This document shows positions 45,793 to 54,328 of a DNA stretch of 64,000 bases, one piece after another; the first letter of the stretch is position 1; each line of letters opens with the position of its first letter. The DNA comes from Lewinellaceae bacterium (GTDB lineage: Bacteria > Bacteroidota > Bacteroidia > Chitinophagales > Saprospiraceae), in contig JACJYN010000007.1 of the NCBI GenBank assembly GCA_020636095.1, positions 496,001-560,000 on the forward strand, in the 5' to 3' direction. The notes below the pieces were generated by a model. It worked only from the letters and a program-made list of their open reading frames with translations. It was not told the DNA's origin and did no database searches. The position numbers and the translations under genes are program-made.

Positions 45793-45913
45793 AATTTCTT
45801 TTAGTGTAGTTTTAGCATTAATAACGCATTCAAAAGCAATAAATTGAATGCAAGTGCTATTACGGTACAGGATTAGCGTATATTTTATAATTTTGCGCAG
45901 CAATTAAAAAAAT

Positions 45914-46786
45914 ATGGCCAGCGGAAACAATTCAGGGCGGACGAGGCCTAACTACCTCTATTCGATCATCAGTGTAGCATTGGTGCTTTTTGCCCTTGGG
46001 TTCTTCGCTATGTCCATTTTCAATGCCCGGCAGTTGGTACGCAGCCTCAAAGAACGGGTCAACCTGATCGTGGAGTTGCAGCCCGATGTTCAGAAAGCAG
46101 AAATTGAAAGCATCCGGCAGCGGATGGAAAAAAGCGCCTTTGCCATAGCCGGGTCGGTAGAATTTACGAGTAAAGAGCAGGCGGCGGAAATAATGCGGGA
46201 AGATTTTGGAGATGATTTCCTCAAGCTGGACCTTCCCAATCCGCTTTATGACGTTATCACCTTTAATGTGCGGGCCGCTTATCTTGAGTCCGACAGCCTG
46301 AAGGCCATCCGCGAACACCTTATCGGGCAAGCCGGGGTGGTCGATGTGTACTATCAGGAAGGGCTGGTCAATGAAATTGCCGAAAATATCCGGTCGGTTA
46401 GCCTGATCGCTATCGTGGTTCTGGTATTTTTTATTTTCATATCGGTTGCGCTGATCCACAATACCGTTCGGCTGGCTCTGTATGCCAACCGCTTCCTCAT
46501 CAAAAATATGGAACTGGTGGGCGCCTCCTGGGAATTTATCAGCCATCCGTACATTCGCCGTGGCGCCTGGCATGGGCTGCTCAGCGGCTTGCTGGCTTCA
46601 GGAGGGCTATTGTTGCTCTTCCTGTGGATACAAAATGACATTCCCGGCTTGCGGAGCCTGGTTGACTGGGCCGGTATCGGCATGCTCTTTGTACTACTAA
46701 TGGCGTTAGGCATGGCCATCAATACCCTGAGCACCTATTATGTGGTGCGAAAGTACCTGAAGATGAGATTAGACGATTTGTATTAA
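45914..46786 (+). CDS. ftsX: Cell division protein FtsX
   Basis: 290 residues with the FtsX/MacB permease layout: a cytoplasmic N-terminus, TM1 at about 17-37 (LYSIISVALVLFALGFFAMSIF), a periplasmic domain of about 120 residues (LIVELQPDVQKAEIESIRQRM... VDVYYQEGLVNEIAENIRSV), then three helices at about 155-180, 215-240 and 255-275. With FtsE (not in the window) it forms the ABC-type complex at the division septum that activates peptidoglycan hydrolases. It starts the block ftsX-DUF3098-uppP-truB, with 12 bp to the next gene, probably one operon. A TAATTTTG (-7-like) at 45888-45895 may be its promoter box. Confidence 0.92.
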   Translation: MASGNNSGRTRPNYLYSIISVALVLFALGFFAMSIFNARQLVRSLKERVNLIVELQPDVQKAEIESIRQRMEKSAFAIAGSVEFTSKEQAAEIMREDFGDDFLKLDLPNPLYDVITFNVRAAYLESDSLKAIREHLIGQAGVVDVYYQEGLVNEIAENIRSVSLIAIVVLVFFIFISVALIHNTVRLALYANRFLIKNMELVGASWEFISHPYIRRGAWHGLLSGLLASGGLLLLFLWIQNDIPGLRSLVDWAGIGMLFVLLMALGMAINTLSTYYVVRKYLKMRLDDLY

Positions 46787-46798
46787 TACAATCATAAA

Positions 46799-47125
46799 AT
46801 GAGTAAAAGTAAACCACCCAAGAAAAAGGTCGTTGTGGCCACCGAGACAAAAAAGGTAAGCCCGACGACTTCCCGCCGGCGTTCTACATTGCCGGAATCT
46901 TCCCGAAAAGAAGCACTGGAATTCGGGCGCCAAAACTATTTGCTGATGGGAGCGGGCGCCTTGCTTATCGCCATCGGCCTGTTCCTGATGGCCGGCGGCG
47001 CAATGCCCAGCCCGGATGTTTGGGATGACAGTATCATTTACAGTACTCGCCGGACCCTCATTGCACCTATGGTAATCCTGGCAGGCCTGATCGTCGAGAT
47101 CGTCGCTATTTTCAAGCGGGCGTAG
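46799..47125 (+). CDS. DUF3098 family membrane protein
   Basis: 108 residues. A basic, Ser/Thr/Lys-rich N-terminus of about 45 residues precedes two transmembrane helices (YLLMGAGALLIAIGLFLMAGG at about 49-69 and APMVILAGLIVEIVAIF at about 88-105). DUF3098 is a small Bacteroidota family of unknown function that lies between ftsX and uppP in many genomes. The stop codon TAG is directly followed by the ATG of uppP with no gap. Confidence 0.9.
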   Translation: MSKSKPPKKKVVVATETKKVSPTTSRRRSTLPESSRKEALEFGRQNYLLMGAGALLIAIGLFLMAGGAMPSPDVWDDSIIYSTRRTLIAPMVILAGLIVEIVAIFKRA

Positions 47126-47926
47126 ATGAGTGATTTATTACGGGCGGCTATCCTGGGCGTTATCCAGGGTATTACAGAGTTCTTGCCGGTGAGCAGCAGC
47201 GGCCACCTGGAACTGGCTAAGTTCTTTCTGGGGGATACTTCCCTGGCAGAAGAAAGTATGCTGATGACCGTTACCTTGCACGCTGCTACTGCCCTGAGCA
47301 CCATCGTGGTCTTTCGACGGGATATCATCGGGATATTCCGGGGGTTATTTCAGTTTCAATGGAATGAGGCCACTCAGTTTTCCCTGAAGATCATTCTGTC
47401 TATGTTACCGGCGGTAGCCGTAGGGCTCCTGCTGGAAGATTATCTGAAACAACTCTTTGAACGCCAGGTGCTACTGGTCGGAATGATGCTGGTCATTACC
47501 GGCCTCCTGCTCTTTCTGGCCGACCGGGCCCGCCAGACTAATAAAACGGTAAGTTTCAGTAATGCCCTGGTTATCGGCATTGCCCAAGCCATTGCTATTT
47601 TGCCCGGTATTTCCAGGTCGGGCGCCACCATTTCGACCTCGGTGATGCTGGGCATCGACCGCGAGCGGTCTGCCCGCTTTTCCTTCCTCATGGTGGTGCC
47701 GCTCATCCTGGGGAAAATGGCCAAAGACCTTCTGGACGGGCAGGTTGCTCATTCAACCATTGGGTTTGCCCCCCTGGCCATTGGTTTTACCGCTGCTTTT
47801 TTCACCGGAACGTTTGCTTGTTTATGGATGATAAAGCTCGTGAAAAATAGCAAGTTGGCATATTTTTCTATATATTGTTTTATCGTTGCGGCTATTGCGA
47901 TTGCAGCTTTCTATTTCCAGTTTTAA
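47126..47926 (+). CDS. uppP: Undecaprenyl-diphosphatase UppP (BacA)
   Basis: 266-residue polytopic membrane enzyme that dephosphorylates undecaprenyl diphosphate to recycle the lipid carrier for peptidoglycan and O-antigen synthesis. Signature motifs: LGVIQGITEFLPVSSSGHLE (about 10-29), with the catalytic Glu and the SSSGH loop, and ILPGISRSGATIS (about 155-167). Eight hydrophobic segments are present, as expected. It also gives background bacitracin resistance in this family. Located between DUF3098 (no gap) and truB (16 bp). Confidence 0.96.
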   Translation: MSDLLRAAILGVIQGITEFLPVSSSGHLELAKFFLGDTSLAEESMLMTVTLHAATALSTIVVFRRDIIGIFRGLFQFQWNEATQFSLKIILSMLPAVAVGLLLEDYLKQLFERQVLLVGMMLVITGLLLFLADRARQTNKTVSFSNALVIGIAQAIAILPGISRSGATISTSVMLGIDRERSARFSFLMVVPLILGKMAKDLLDGQVAHSTIGFAPLAIGFTAAFFTGTFACLWMIKLVKNSKLAYFSIYCFIVAAIAIAAFYFQF

Positions 47927-47942
47927 GCCAAACATCAATTGA

Positions 47943-48662
47943 ATGAATGCCGAAGACAACCCTCTTCCGCGATATGATTTCCTTGCGGGAGCCATCCTTT
48001 TGGTCGATAAGCCCCAGGGCTGGACTTCCTTCGATGTAGTCAATAAGGTTCGATACAAATTAAAACACCGGCTCAAGGTGAAAAAAATTAAGGTAGGCCA
48101 CGCCGGTACCCTCGACCCGATGGCCACTGGCCTGCTGATTATCTGTACCGGTAAGTTTACCAAGAAGCTCGCCGAATTTCAGGGATTGCCAAAAGAATAT
48201 ACAGGAACGATGTATCTGGGCGCCACCACTCCTTCCTACGATGCCGAAAGTGAGGTGGAGGAAACTTTTCCCATCCGCCATATCACCCCTGAACTTTTAG
48301 AGCAGGCCCGCCGGCAATTCCTGGGGGACATCGAGCAGGTGCCGCCAATGTTCAGCGCAATTAAAGTGGACGGCCAGCCCCTTTACAAAAAAGCCCGTAA
48401 AGGGATCATGATGGAAATCGAACCCCGCCCGGTCACCATCAACGAATTTACCCTCACCCGGATCGAACTACCCGAACTGGATTTTCTGGTGCGCTGTAGC
48501 AAAGGCACCTACATCCGTTCGTTGGCCTTTGACTTCGGTAAAGCAGTCAACAGCGGGGCCTACCTCACCGCTCTCCGGCGAACCCGGATCGGGGAATTCC
48601 GTATTGAGGATGCCTGGAACCTGGAAGAGCTGGTTGAATACCTGGAGGAAGTCCCGGCTTAG
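47943..48662 (+). CDS. truB: tRNA pseudouridine(55) synthase TruB
   Basis: 239 residues. GHAGTLDPMATGLLIICTGKFTK carries the catalytic Asp (about residue 56). GTMYLGATTPSYDAESEV and VPPMFSAIKVDGQPLYKKARKG are the family landmarks, followed by the YIRSLAFDFGKAVNSGAYLTALRRT motif. It makes pseudouridine at position 55 of the T-loop in most tRNAs. It lacks a long C-terminal PUA domain, which is normal for the shorter Bacteroidota enzymes. Last gene of the ftsX block. Confidence 0.96.
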   Translation: MNAEDNPLPRYDFLAGAILLVDKPQGWTSFDVVNKVRYKLKHRLKVKKIKVGHAGTLDPMATGLLIICTGKFTKKLAEFQGLPKEYTGTMYLGATTPSYDAESEVEETFPIRHITPELLEQARRQFLGDIEQVPPMFSAIKVDGQPLYKKARKGIMMEIEPRPVTINEFTLTRIELPELDFLVRCSKGTYIRSLAFDFGKAVNSGAYLTALRRTRIGEFRIEDAWNLEELVEYLEEVPA

Positions 48663-48924
48663 AGTTTGTTTAAATATGCCTATGCTTTGCAAACAACTCT
48701 GACGCCAATAGAAAACGAGCGTAGCGACGGATGGAATGAAATGGAATAAATTGGCGCCCGAGGTTCATGCCGCCATGCTGCGCTGCCCGATCAGTCATAT
48801 AGTGCTACTATCCGACATTTCGCTTACCTGTCTGTTTCCATAATTCGCTGGCCAGTACCTATCTTTATCCAAAGAATGCGCTCCAGCCGTTTTTAAAAAA
48901 TAAACAGCAAAACAACTTTTGGAC
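48663..48924. other. Gap after truB with hairpins
   Basis: agagtttgttt (48663-48673) can pair with aaacaactct (48692-48701) with a bulge, just after the truB stop, and could end that operon. The rest has attggcgcccgag (also near 63226) and a tagtgctacta centre like the palindromic family, but I could not find clean outer arms. No gene seen. Confidence 0.4.
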
Positions 48925-51483
48925 ATGATGAAAAAATACTCAGCGCCAGCCTTCCTGCTTACAGGGCTTTGCGTAATACTCTTTTTTTCCTGTGATCAGG
49001 ACACTACTGAGAAAGAACTTAAAAAAGGAGGCGCCGCCATCGCTATGGAAGAGTGGGCTCTTTACCGGTCTTATCCCGAAGGGCGCATTTTAACGCAACC
49101 TCTCACAAGCCTTTGAGCAGCAACAGCTGGCCGCCCGTTTCCGCGGCGCCAACCCGGAATGGGAAGCTCTGGGGCCCAAGAATTTCGGCGGCCGCACCCT
49201 CTGCCTTGCTTTCCATCCGGAAGACCCCAACATCATCTATGCCGGTTCTGCCGGTGGAGGGCTGTGGAAATCAGTTACGGCCGGAGTCGGCGTGCAGGCC
49301 TGGGAGCGCATTCCTTTAGGCCATCCGGTAATCGGCGTCAGTTCCATCGCCATCGACCCATCCAACCCGGATGTGATGTACATCGGTACGGGGGAAGTTT
49401 ATAATTATTCGATCGCTACTCCTGCCGTTTACGACCGCCTGACCCGGGGCTCCTACGGTTTCGGCCTGCTGAAGACCCTGGACGGCGGCCTGTCCTGGGA
49501 AAAATCTATCGACTGGAGTTATGAAGAGATGAAAGGCGTCTGGGATGTTGTGATCAACCCGAAAAACAGCCAAACGGTATTCGCCGCCACCACAGAAGGC
49601 TTGTTTCGGACGCACAACGCGGGGGCGGATTGGGAACGGGTTCATGACTTCCCGATGGGGATTGATATTGAAATACACCCGGTTGACACCAACATCATCT
49701 ACGCTTCCCACGGAGGGCATAACAGCCCCGGGGCGGGCATTTTCAAATCCGTAGATGGTGGCGACAGCTTTTCTCTGCTGGAAGGGCTTCCCAATGACTA
49801 CACCGGCCGGTCGCCGGTCTCGATTAGCCCGTCCGATCCGGATATCCTTTATGTCTCCATGGCTAACTCTCAATCCGGGATCGGGCTATTCCGATCCGAT
49901 GATGGGGGAGAGAGCTGGGAGTTGGTTAATTCCTCTGATGTGGCCAGTTATCAGGGCTGGTACTCGCACGATGTGGCTATCAAACCGGATAATCCGGAGC
50001 TATTGATCTGGACGGGGATCGACGTATACAAGTCTACCAACGGCGGTAGTTCCATTCTGCAAAAAACCAATTGGTTTGCCTGGGATTTCGGCCAGACCCC
50101 AGTCGGCGGGCCGGAGGGGCCACCCAACTATGTACACGCCGATATCCACGCCGCCTATTATTCGCCGTTCAACAACGACGCCGTTTTTTTGGTGACGGAC
50201 GGCGGTATTTTTTATTCCGGCAATAACGGCGATAGCTGGGAAGGCCGCAACGGAGGCTACCAAACGCAGCAGTTCTACGCCAATTTTGCCTGTTCACCCA
50301 CCAACCCCAACCTGGCCATGGGCGGATTGCAGGATAACGCCTCCGCCATTTACGTTGGCGATGACTCCTGGATGCGTGTAATCGGTGGCGACGGCATGGG
50401 CGCTGCCATTAATCCGGACGATAACGACGTCCTATACGGCTCCTGGCAACGCCTGAACCTGCTTCGCTCCAACAACAGAGGGCAGAGTTTCTTTTACATT
50501 ACCCCGAATACCGCCCAGAATGAAGCCAGAAACTTCAACAGCCCTTTTGTCCTGGACCCTCAGAATCCCGATGTGATCTACGTCGGAGCTCAGCGCCTGC
50601 ACCGTTCCGGCAACGGTGGAGACTCCTGGAGTGCAACTTCGGCTGCTCCGATCGATCCGGATTATGGTAACCCGATCCTCACGATAGCTGTTTCTCCTCA
50701 GGATAATGATAAAATATTTGTCGGTATATCCCCCTTGCTGGGGCCCAGTTCGAAAGTGTACCGCAGCGATAATGCCGGCTCATCCTGGCAAGCGATGGAA
50801 GGCCTGCCGGACCGCGTTCCGATGGATATCGTATTCCACCCGGAAGACGATGATGTTGTCTTTGTCGCTTTTTCCGGTTTTGGAACCCGCCACCTCTTCA
50901 AAACAGAAGATGGCGGTGATAGCTGGGCCGCCTCTGACGACGGCCTGCCCGATGTGCCAACCAATACAATTGCTATCGACCCGGATCAGCCCTCCGATAT
51001 GTACGCCGGTAACGACCTGGGCATCTATGCCTCCCTTGATGGAGGGGGAAGCTGGGAGCCCTATTCCACCGATCTGGCTGAGGCAGTAATGGTTTACGAC
51101 CTGGCGATCTCCAACTCGGGCCGTAAACTTCGAGCGGCCACCCATGGCCTGGGGGTGTATCAAACGGACTTGCGGGAAATTGTTTCCAGTAAAGAACAGC
51201 TGGTTACCGGGCTGGCGCTGGGCCAAAACTTCCCCAACCCGGTTCAGGATCAGGTGACGATCCCCTTTGAGTTGGCCGAATCTGCTCAGCTGAACATACA
51301 ATTGCTGAGTAGTAACGGGCAGTTGATCAGAACCTTGGAAAAGGGCCGCTATGCTGCGGGCAAACATCAGCTGGAAGCTCAGCTGGGGCTTGCCGGCCGG
51401 GGTTTACGCCTATGTCCTGGAAGCTCAGCTGATGGGAGGCCAGCAATGGGTTCGGAAGGTGAAGACGTTTGTGAAAGAATAGT
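48925..51483 (+). pseudogene. Sortilin/BNR-repeat protein with type IX tail, three frameshifts
   Basis: The start is a signal-like MMKKYSAPAFLLTGLCVILF ending FFSC, then EEWALYRSYPEGR. Two single-base shifts near 49088 and 49115 are needed to reach FEQQQLAARFRGANPEWEALGPKNFGGRT, after which the frame runs intact through many WxxS-type beta-propeller blades (VDGGDSFSLLEGLPN, SDDGGESWELV, SDNAGSSWQAM, TEDGGDSWAAS). A third shift near 51395 restores the tail AGVYAYVLEAQLMGGQQWVR...KE and stop at 51483; without it the tail is nonsense. LALGQNFPNPVQDQVTIPF opens a type IX sorting domain. Intact relatives are secreted propeller proteins. Either a recent pseudogene or local sequence errors. Confidence 0.78.
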
Positions 51484-51502
51484 GATGGCAGAGAAACTGA
51501 AG

Positions 51503-51640
51503 GCGCCACCTTTTCGCCTGGCACAGCTCTAACGAAGGGGTAGGCGACACCTTTTCTTTTATGGGCGTTACCTCTCAATACCGGGGGAGGGGCGACACCT
51601 TTTCGCCTTATCATACTTTTATGGGAAGGCGTCACCCCTC
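51503..51640. repeat. GGCGACACCTTTTCGCC repeats upstream of iron operon
   Basis: ggcg(c/a)caccttttcgcc occurs at 51503-51519 and 51591-51607, with a partial copy at 51543-51556 and ggcgtcaccc at 51628. Each of the last two is followed by ttttatggg and a t(c/t)acc...tctc phrase. The reverse complement aaaaggtgtcgc appears at 54098-54109, just past the imelysin gene. Confidence 0.65.
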
Positions 51641-51700
51641 TCTATACCTAAGATTCGGTATTCACCCCCAAAGTTCGGTAAGCGTTCCCGAAGTTTTGGT

Positions 51701-51732
51701 ATTGTTTGTTTTCTCTCGGTATAGTAGTTTTG
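51701..51732 (+). promoter_or_regulatory. Probable promoter of the DUF4856 operon
   Basis: TAGTTTTG at 51725-51732 fits the -7 TAnnTTTG box; attg at 51701-51704 (20-bp spacer) or tttg at 51705-51708 (16 bp) could be the -33 element. The ATG is 46 bp downstream of the -7 box. No clear Fur-type palindrome was seen. Confidence 0.5.
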
Positions 51733-51777
51733 CCGGATTGGTTATTTGGATTTAATCTAATTTAACATAAGCTTAAC

Positions 51778-52878
51778 ATGAAACCTGTAAAACTAATCGG
51801 CTTGTTAGCCGCCATCTGCGCTTTGGGGTTTTCTTCCTGCAACAAGGACGACGATTCGATGGTGATCCCGGATTCCTATATTTTTGAAAACGTGAATTAT
51901 GAAGGGCAGTTACAACGCCTGGCCATGCTATTGGAAATAAAGAACTATGTGGCCACCGCCAACACCTCCGGGGCCGTTTTGGATGCCCGGCGGCTGAAGG
52001 CCATGTATGCGAATGACGCCAGCCTGGCGGGTTGGCAGGGCGCCTATGATGAATCGAAACAACTGAAAGGTAAAACCTTCGAATTTCAGCAGGACGTATT
52101 TGACCAGTTGATGGAAGCTATTGCTCAGGCTAGCGCATCTGCGGTGGAGGGCAGTCCAGGCCAGGCGGGCATCGTTTTCAGCCAGGATGGTTCGAAGCAG
52201 TACCTGCTCAGTGAAAAGGGGATAGAATACGCAGAGTTGATCGAAAAAGGGTTGATGGGGGCATGTTTCTATTACCAGGCGGTGGGGGTTTATCTGGGAG
52301 ATGAAAAAATGAGTGCCGACAACGAAACAGTAGCGCCGGGAGAAGGCACGGCCATGGAGCACCATTGGGATGAAGCTTTTGGGTACTACGGCGTGCCCAG
52401 GGACTTTCCGTCCGTTTCGGAACCCGTATTCTTTTGGGGAATATATTCCAACCGGCGCGATCCCCTTTTGTCCTGCAATCAAAAAATGATGGATGCCTTT
52501 CTGAAAGGCCGGGCGGCCATTTCCGCTAATAACCTCGAGGCGCGCGACGAGGCCATTGCCGAGCTCCGCACCAATTGGGAACTCATTTCAGGGGCTACAG
52601 CCATCAGTTACATCAATGTTGCATTGGACGGCTTTGATGATGTGGCCCTGCGCGCTCATGCTCTTTCGGAGGCCATCGCCTTCACTTACACCCTACAATT
52701 TAATCCGGAGCGCCATTTTTCTGTAGATGAGGTCAACCAGGCCCTGCGCCTGATCGGCGGAGGTTCCGAAGATTTCTTCGAGATGAACCTCTATCAGGTG
52801 GAACGTGGCGCATTGGAGCAGGCTCGCGATCTCCTTGCGGCCGGCCTGGGGCTTGAAAGCCTCATGATTGAATTATAA
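51778..52878 (+). CDS. DUF4856 lipoprotein, iron-operon member
   Basis: 366 residues with a lipoprotein signal ending LGFSSC (Cys21) and a following NKDDD. The body is helical, with the DUF4856 landmarks YDESKQLKGKTFEFQQDVFDQLM, MEHHWDEAFGYYGVP and FFWGIYSNRRDPLLSCNQK. DUF4856 proteins occur with imelysin-like lipoproteins and TonB receptors in Bacteroidota, and share the helical design of imelysins; binding of iron or another ligand is inferred. It is the first gene of a same-strand series: DUF4856, imelysin, HTTM, TonB receptor. Confidence 0.87.
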   Translation: MKPVKLIGLLAAICALGFSSCNKDDDSMVIPDSYIFENVNYEGQLQRLAMLLEIKNYVATANTSGAVLDARRLKAMYANDASLAGWQGAYDESKQLKGKTFEFQQDVFDQLMEAIAQASASAVEGSPGQAGIVFSQDGSKQYLLSEKGIEYAELIEKGLMGACFYYQAVGVYLGDEKMSADNETVAPGEGTAMEHHWDEAFGYYGVPRDFPSVSEPVFFWGIYSNRRDPLLSCNQKMMDAFLKGRAAISANNLEARDEAIAELRTNWELISGATAISYINVALDGFDDVALRAHALSEAIAFTYTLQFNPERHFSVDEVNQALRLIGGGSEDFFEMNLYQVERGALEQARDLLAAGLGLESLMIEL

Positions 52879-52930
52879 CCTCAACCTCAACCTCAACCCA
52901 CCTCAACCTCAACCTCAACCTCAACCTCAA
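52879..52930. repeat. CCTCAA hexamer tandem repeat
   Basis: Three copies of cctcaa directly after the TAA of the DUF4856 gene, a ccca interruption, then five more copies. The tract ends 13 bp before the next ATG. Confidence 0.92.
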
Positions 52931-52943
52931 CAAAACAACTCCT

Positions 52944-54066
52944 ATGCTATCGAAATACTTTCCACACTCATTGATTGTACTATCAGGCATTCTACTCCTC
53001 TCCGCCTGTAGTGAGGACAAAGGCGGTAACCCCTGCGAATCGGATTTTGACCAGAAAAGCCTTTTTGCCAATGTAGCTGATAACATTATTATCCCGGGTT
53101 ACAGCCGGCTCAACGGCGAGCTTTCTAACCTACGCCTGGCAACGGAACTTTTTGCTCAAACCCCCAGCCTTCCTCAGTTGGATAACCTTCGCTCCGCCTT
53201 TGTCGACAGCTATACCCAATGGCAGCGGGTTGCCCAGTTTGAATTCGGCCCCGCGGAAGAGCAGATGCTCCGTTCCCGCTTTAATAATTTCCCGGTGAAC
53301 CCCCAGGAAGTCGAAGCAAAAGTCCAATCGGGAGACTTCGATCTCAGTAATCCTGATACCTACGATAAAGGCTTTCCCGCTTTGGATTATCTGTTATACG
53401 GCATAGCTGAAAGCGATGAGCTGGTCTTGGATTTGTTGTCGAATCCGGAAAAACCGGGATATCAAAACTACCTGGAAGCTATTGTTGCAGACATGGAACA
53501 ACAAGGGCTGGCCGTTGAAAGGCTGGCAGGAAGAGGGATACCGGGAAACCTTCATCAACAATACCGGCGCCGCTGCCGGCGCTTCTCTCAGCTTGTTGAT
53601 CAATAACCTGAATGAGCACTACGAGATCATCAAAAGAGACAAAATCGGTATTCCCTCGGGCGTGACTACCCTGGGCATTACCTTTCCCGAAAAGGTGGAA
53701 GCTTATTACTCCGGGCGCTCCCTGGCTCTGGCGGAAGCGGCGCTCAAAGCGGCGGAAGGCCTGTATCTGGGACGAAATAGCCAAAGTGGCGCTGATGGGC
53801 CAGGGCTGGATGATTACCTGCAGGAAGTCAATGCTACCAAAGAAGGACAGAACCTGAGCAGTTTAATCAAAACCCAGTTTCAAAAAGCACTGGATGCTCT
53901 AAGCCTGGTCCAGGCCCCTCTCTCCGGAGCCATCGAAGGCAATAATGAAAGGGTGGTAAATGCTTATAACGAGATCACCCGGCAACTGGTGAATATCAAA
54001 ACTGATATGCCGTCAGTGCTCTGTGTATCCATTACCTATGTGGATAATGCCAGTGATTCGGATTGA
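52944..54066 (+). pseudogene. Imelysin-family lipoprotein, one frameshift
   Basis: The start codes for a lipoprotein signal ending LLLSAC (Cys22). The first 190 residues are imelysin-like: DNIIIPGYSRLNGELSNL, FVDSYTQWQRVAQFEFGPAE and a later YDKGFPALDYLLYG in the place of the family GxHxxE-type motif. Near 53510-53525 the frame must shift to continue as GWQEEGYRETFINNTGAAAG, then LLINNLNEHYEIIKRDKIG and ITRQLVNIKTDMPSVLCVSITYVDN to the stop at 54066. Without the shift the protein ends in a run of Arg-rich nonsense. Imelysins act in iron or haem uptake at the cell surface. Genuine loss or a base error; both halves are otherwise well conserved. Confidence 0.8.
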
Positions 54067-54160
54067 AGTGACGCCTTCCCTCAGGATACTGCCCCTTAAA
54101 AGGTGTCGCTTCCGAAACAGATTAGCCTGAAAGGACTCAAGCTACGGACGGGGGAGAGGG

Positions 54161-54192
54161 TGATGTGGTGATGTGGTGATGTGGTGATGTGG
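54161..54192. repeat. TGATGTGG octamer, four tandem copies
   Basis: Four exact copies of tgatgtgg. This is the reverse complement, in rotation, of the octamer repeated nine times at 13111-13182. It is the only clear feature between the imelysin gene and the HTTM gene. Confidence 0.92.
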
Positions 54193-54328
54193 GTGATTTT
54201 AAACCATGCAAGACACCCCTTCGGCAGACGAAGTCGGCACAAACTTAACCCTATGGTAGACGGAGGCCCTACTTTTAGCCCTGGATTTGCATAACAATAC
54301 AAACATATAGCAATATGGCAAATTAACC

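Noticed and set aside
48700..48900. A ninth palindromic element after truB
   Set aside because: It has a TAGTGCTACTA centre and shares attggcgcccgag with the sequence near 63226, but no clean outer arms were found.
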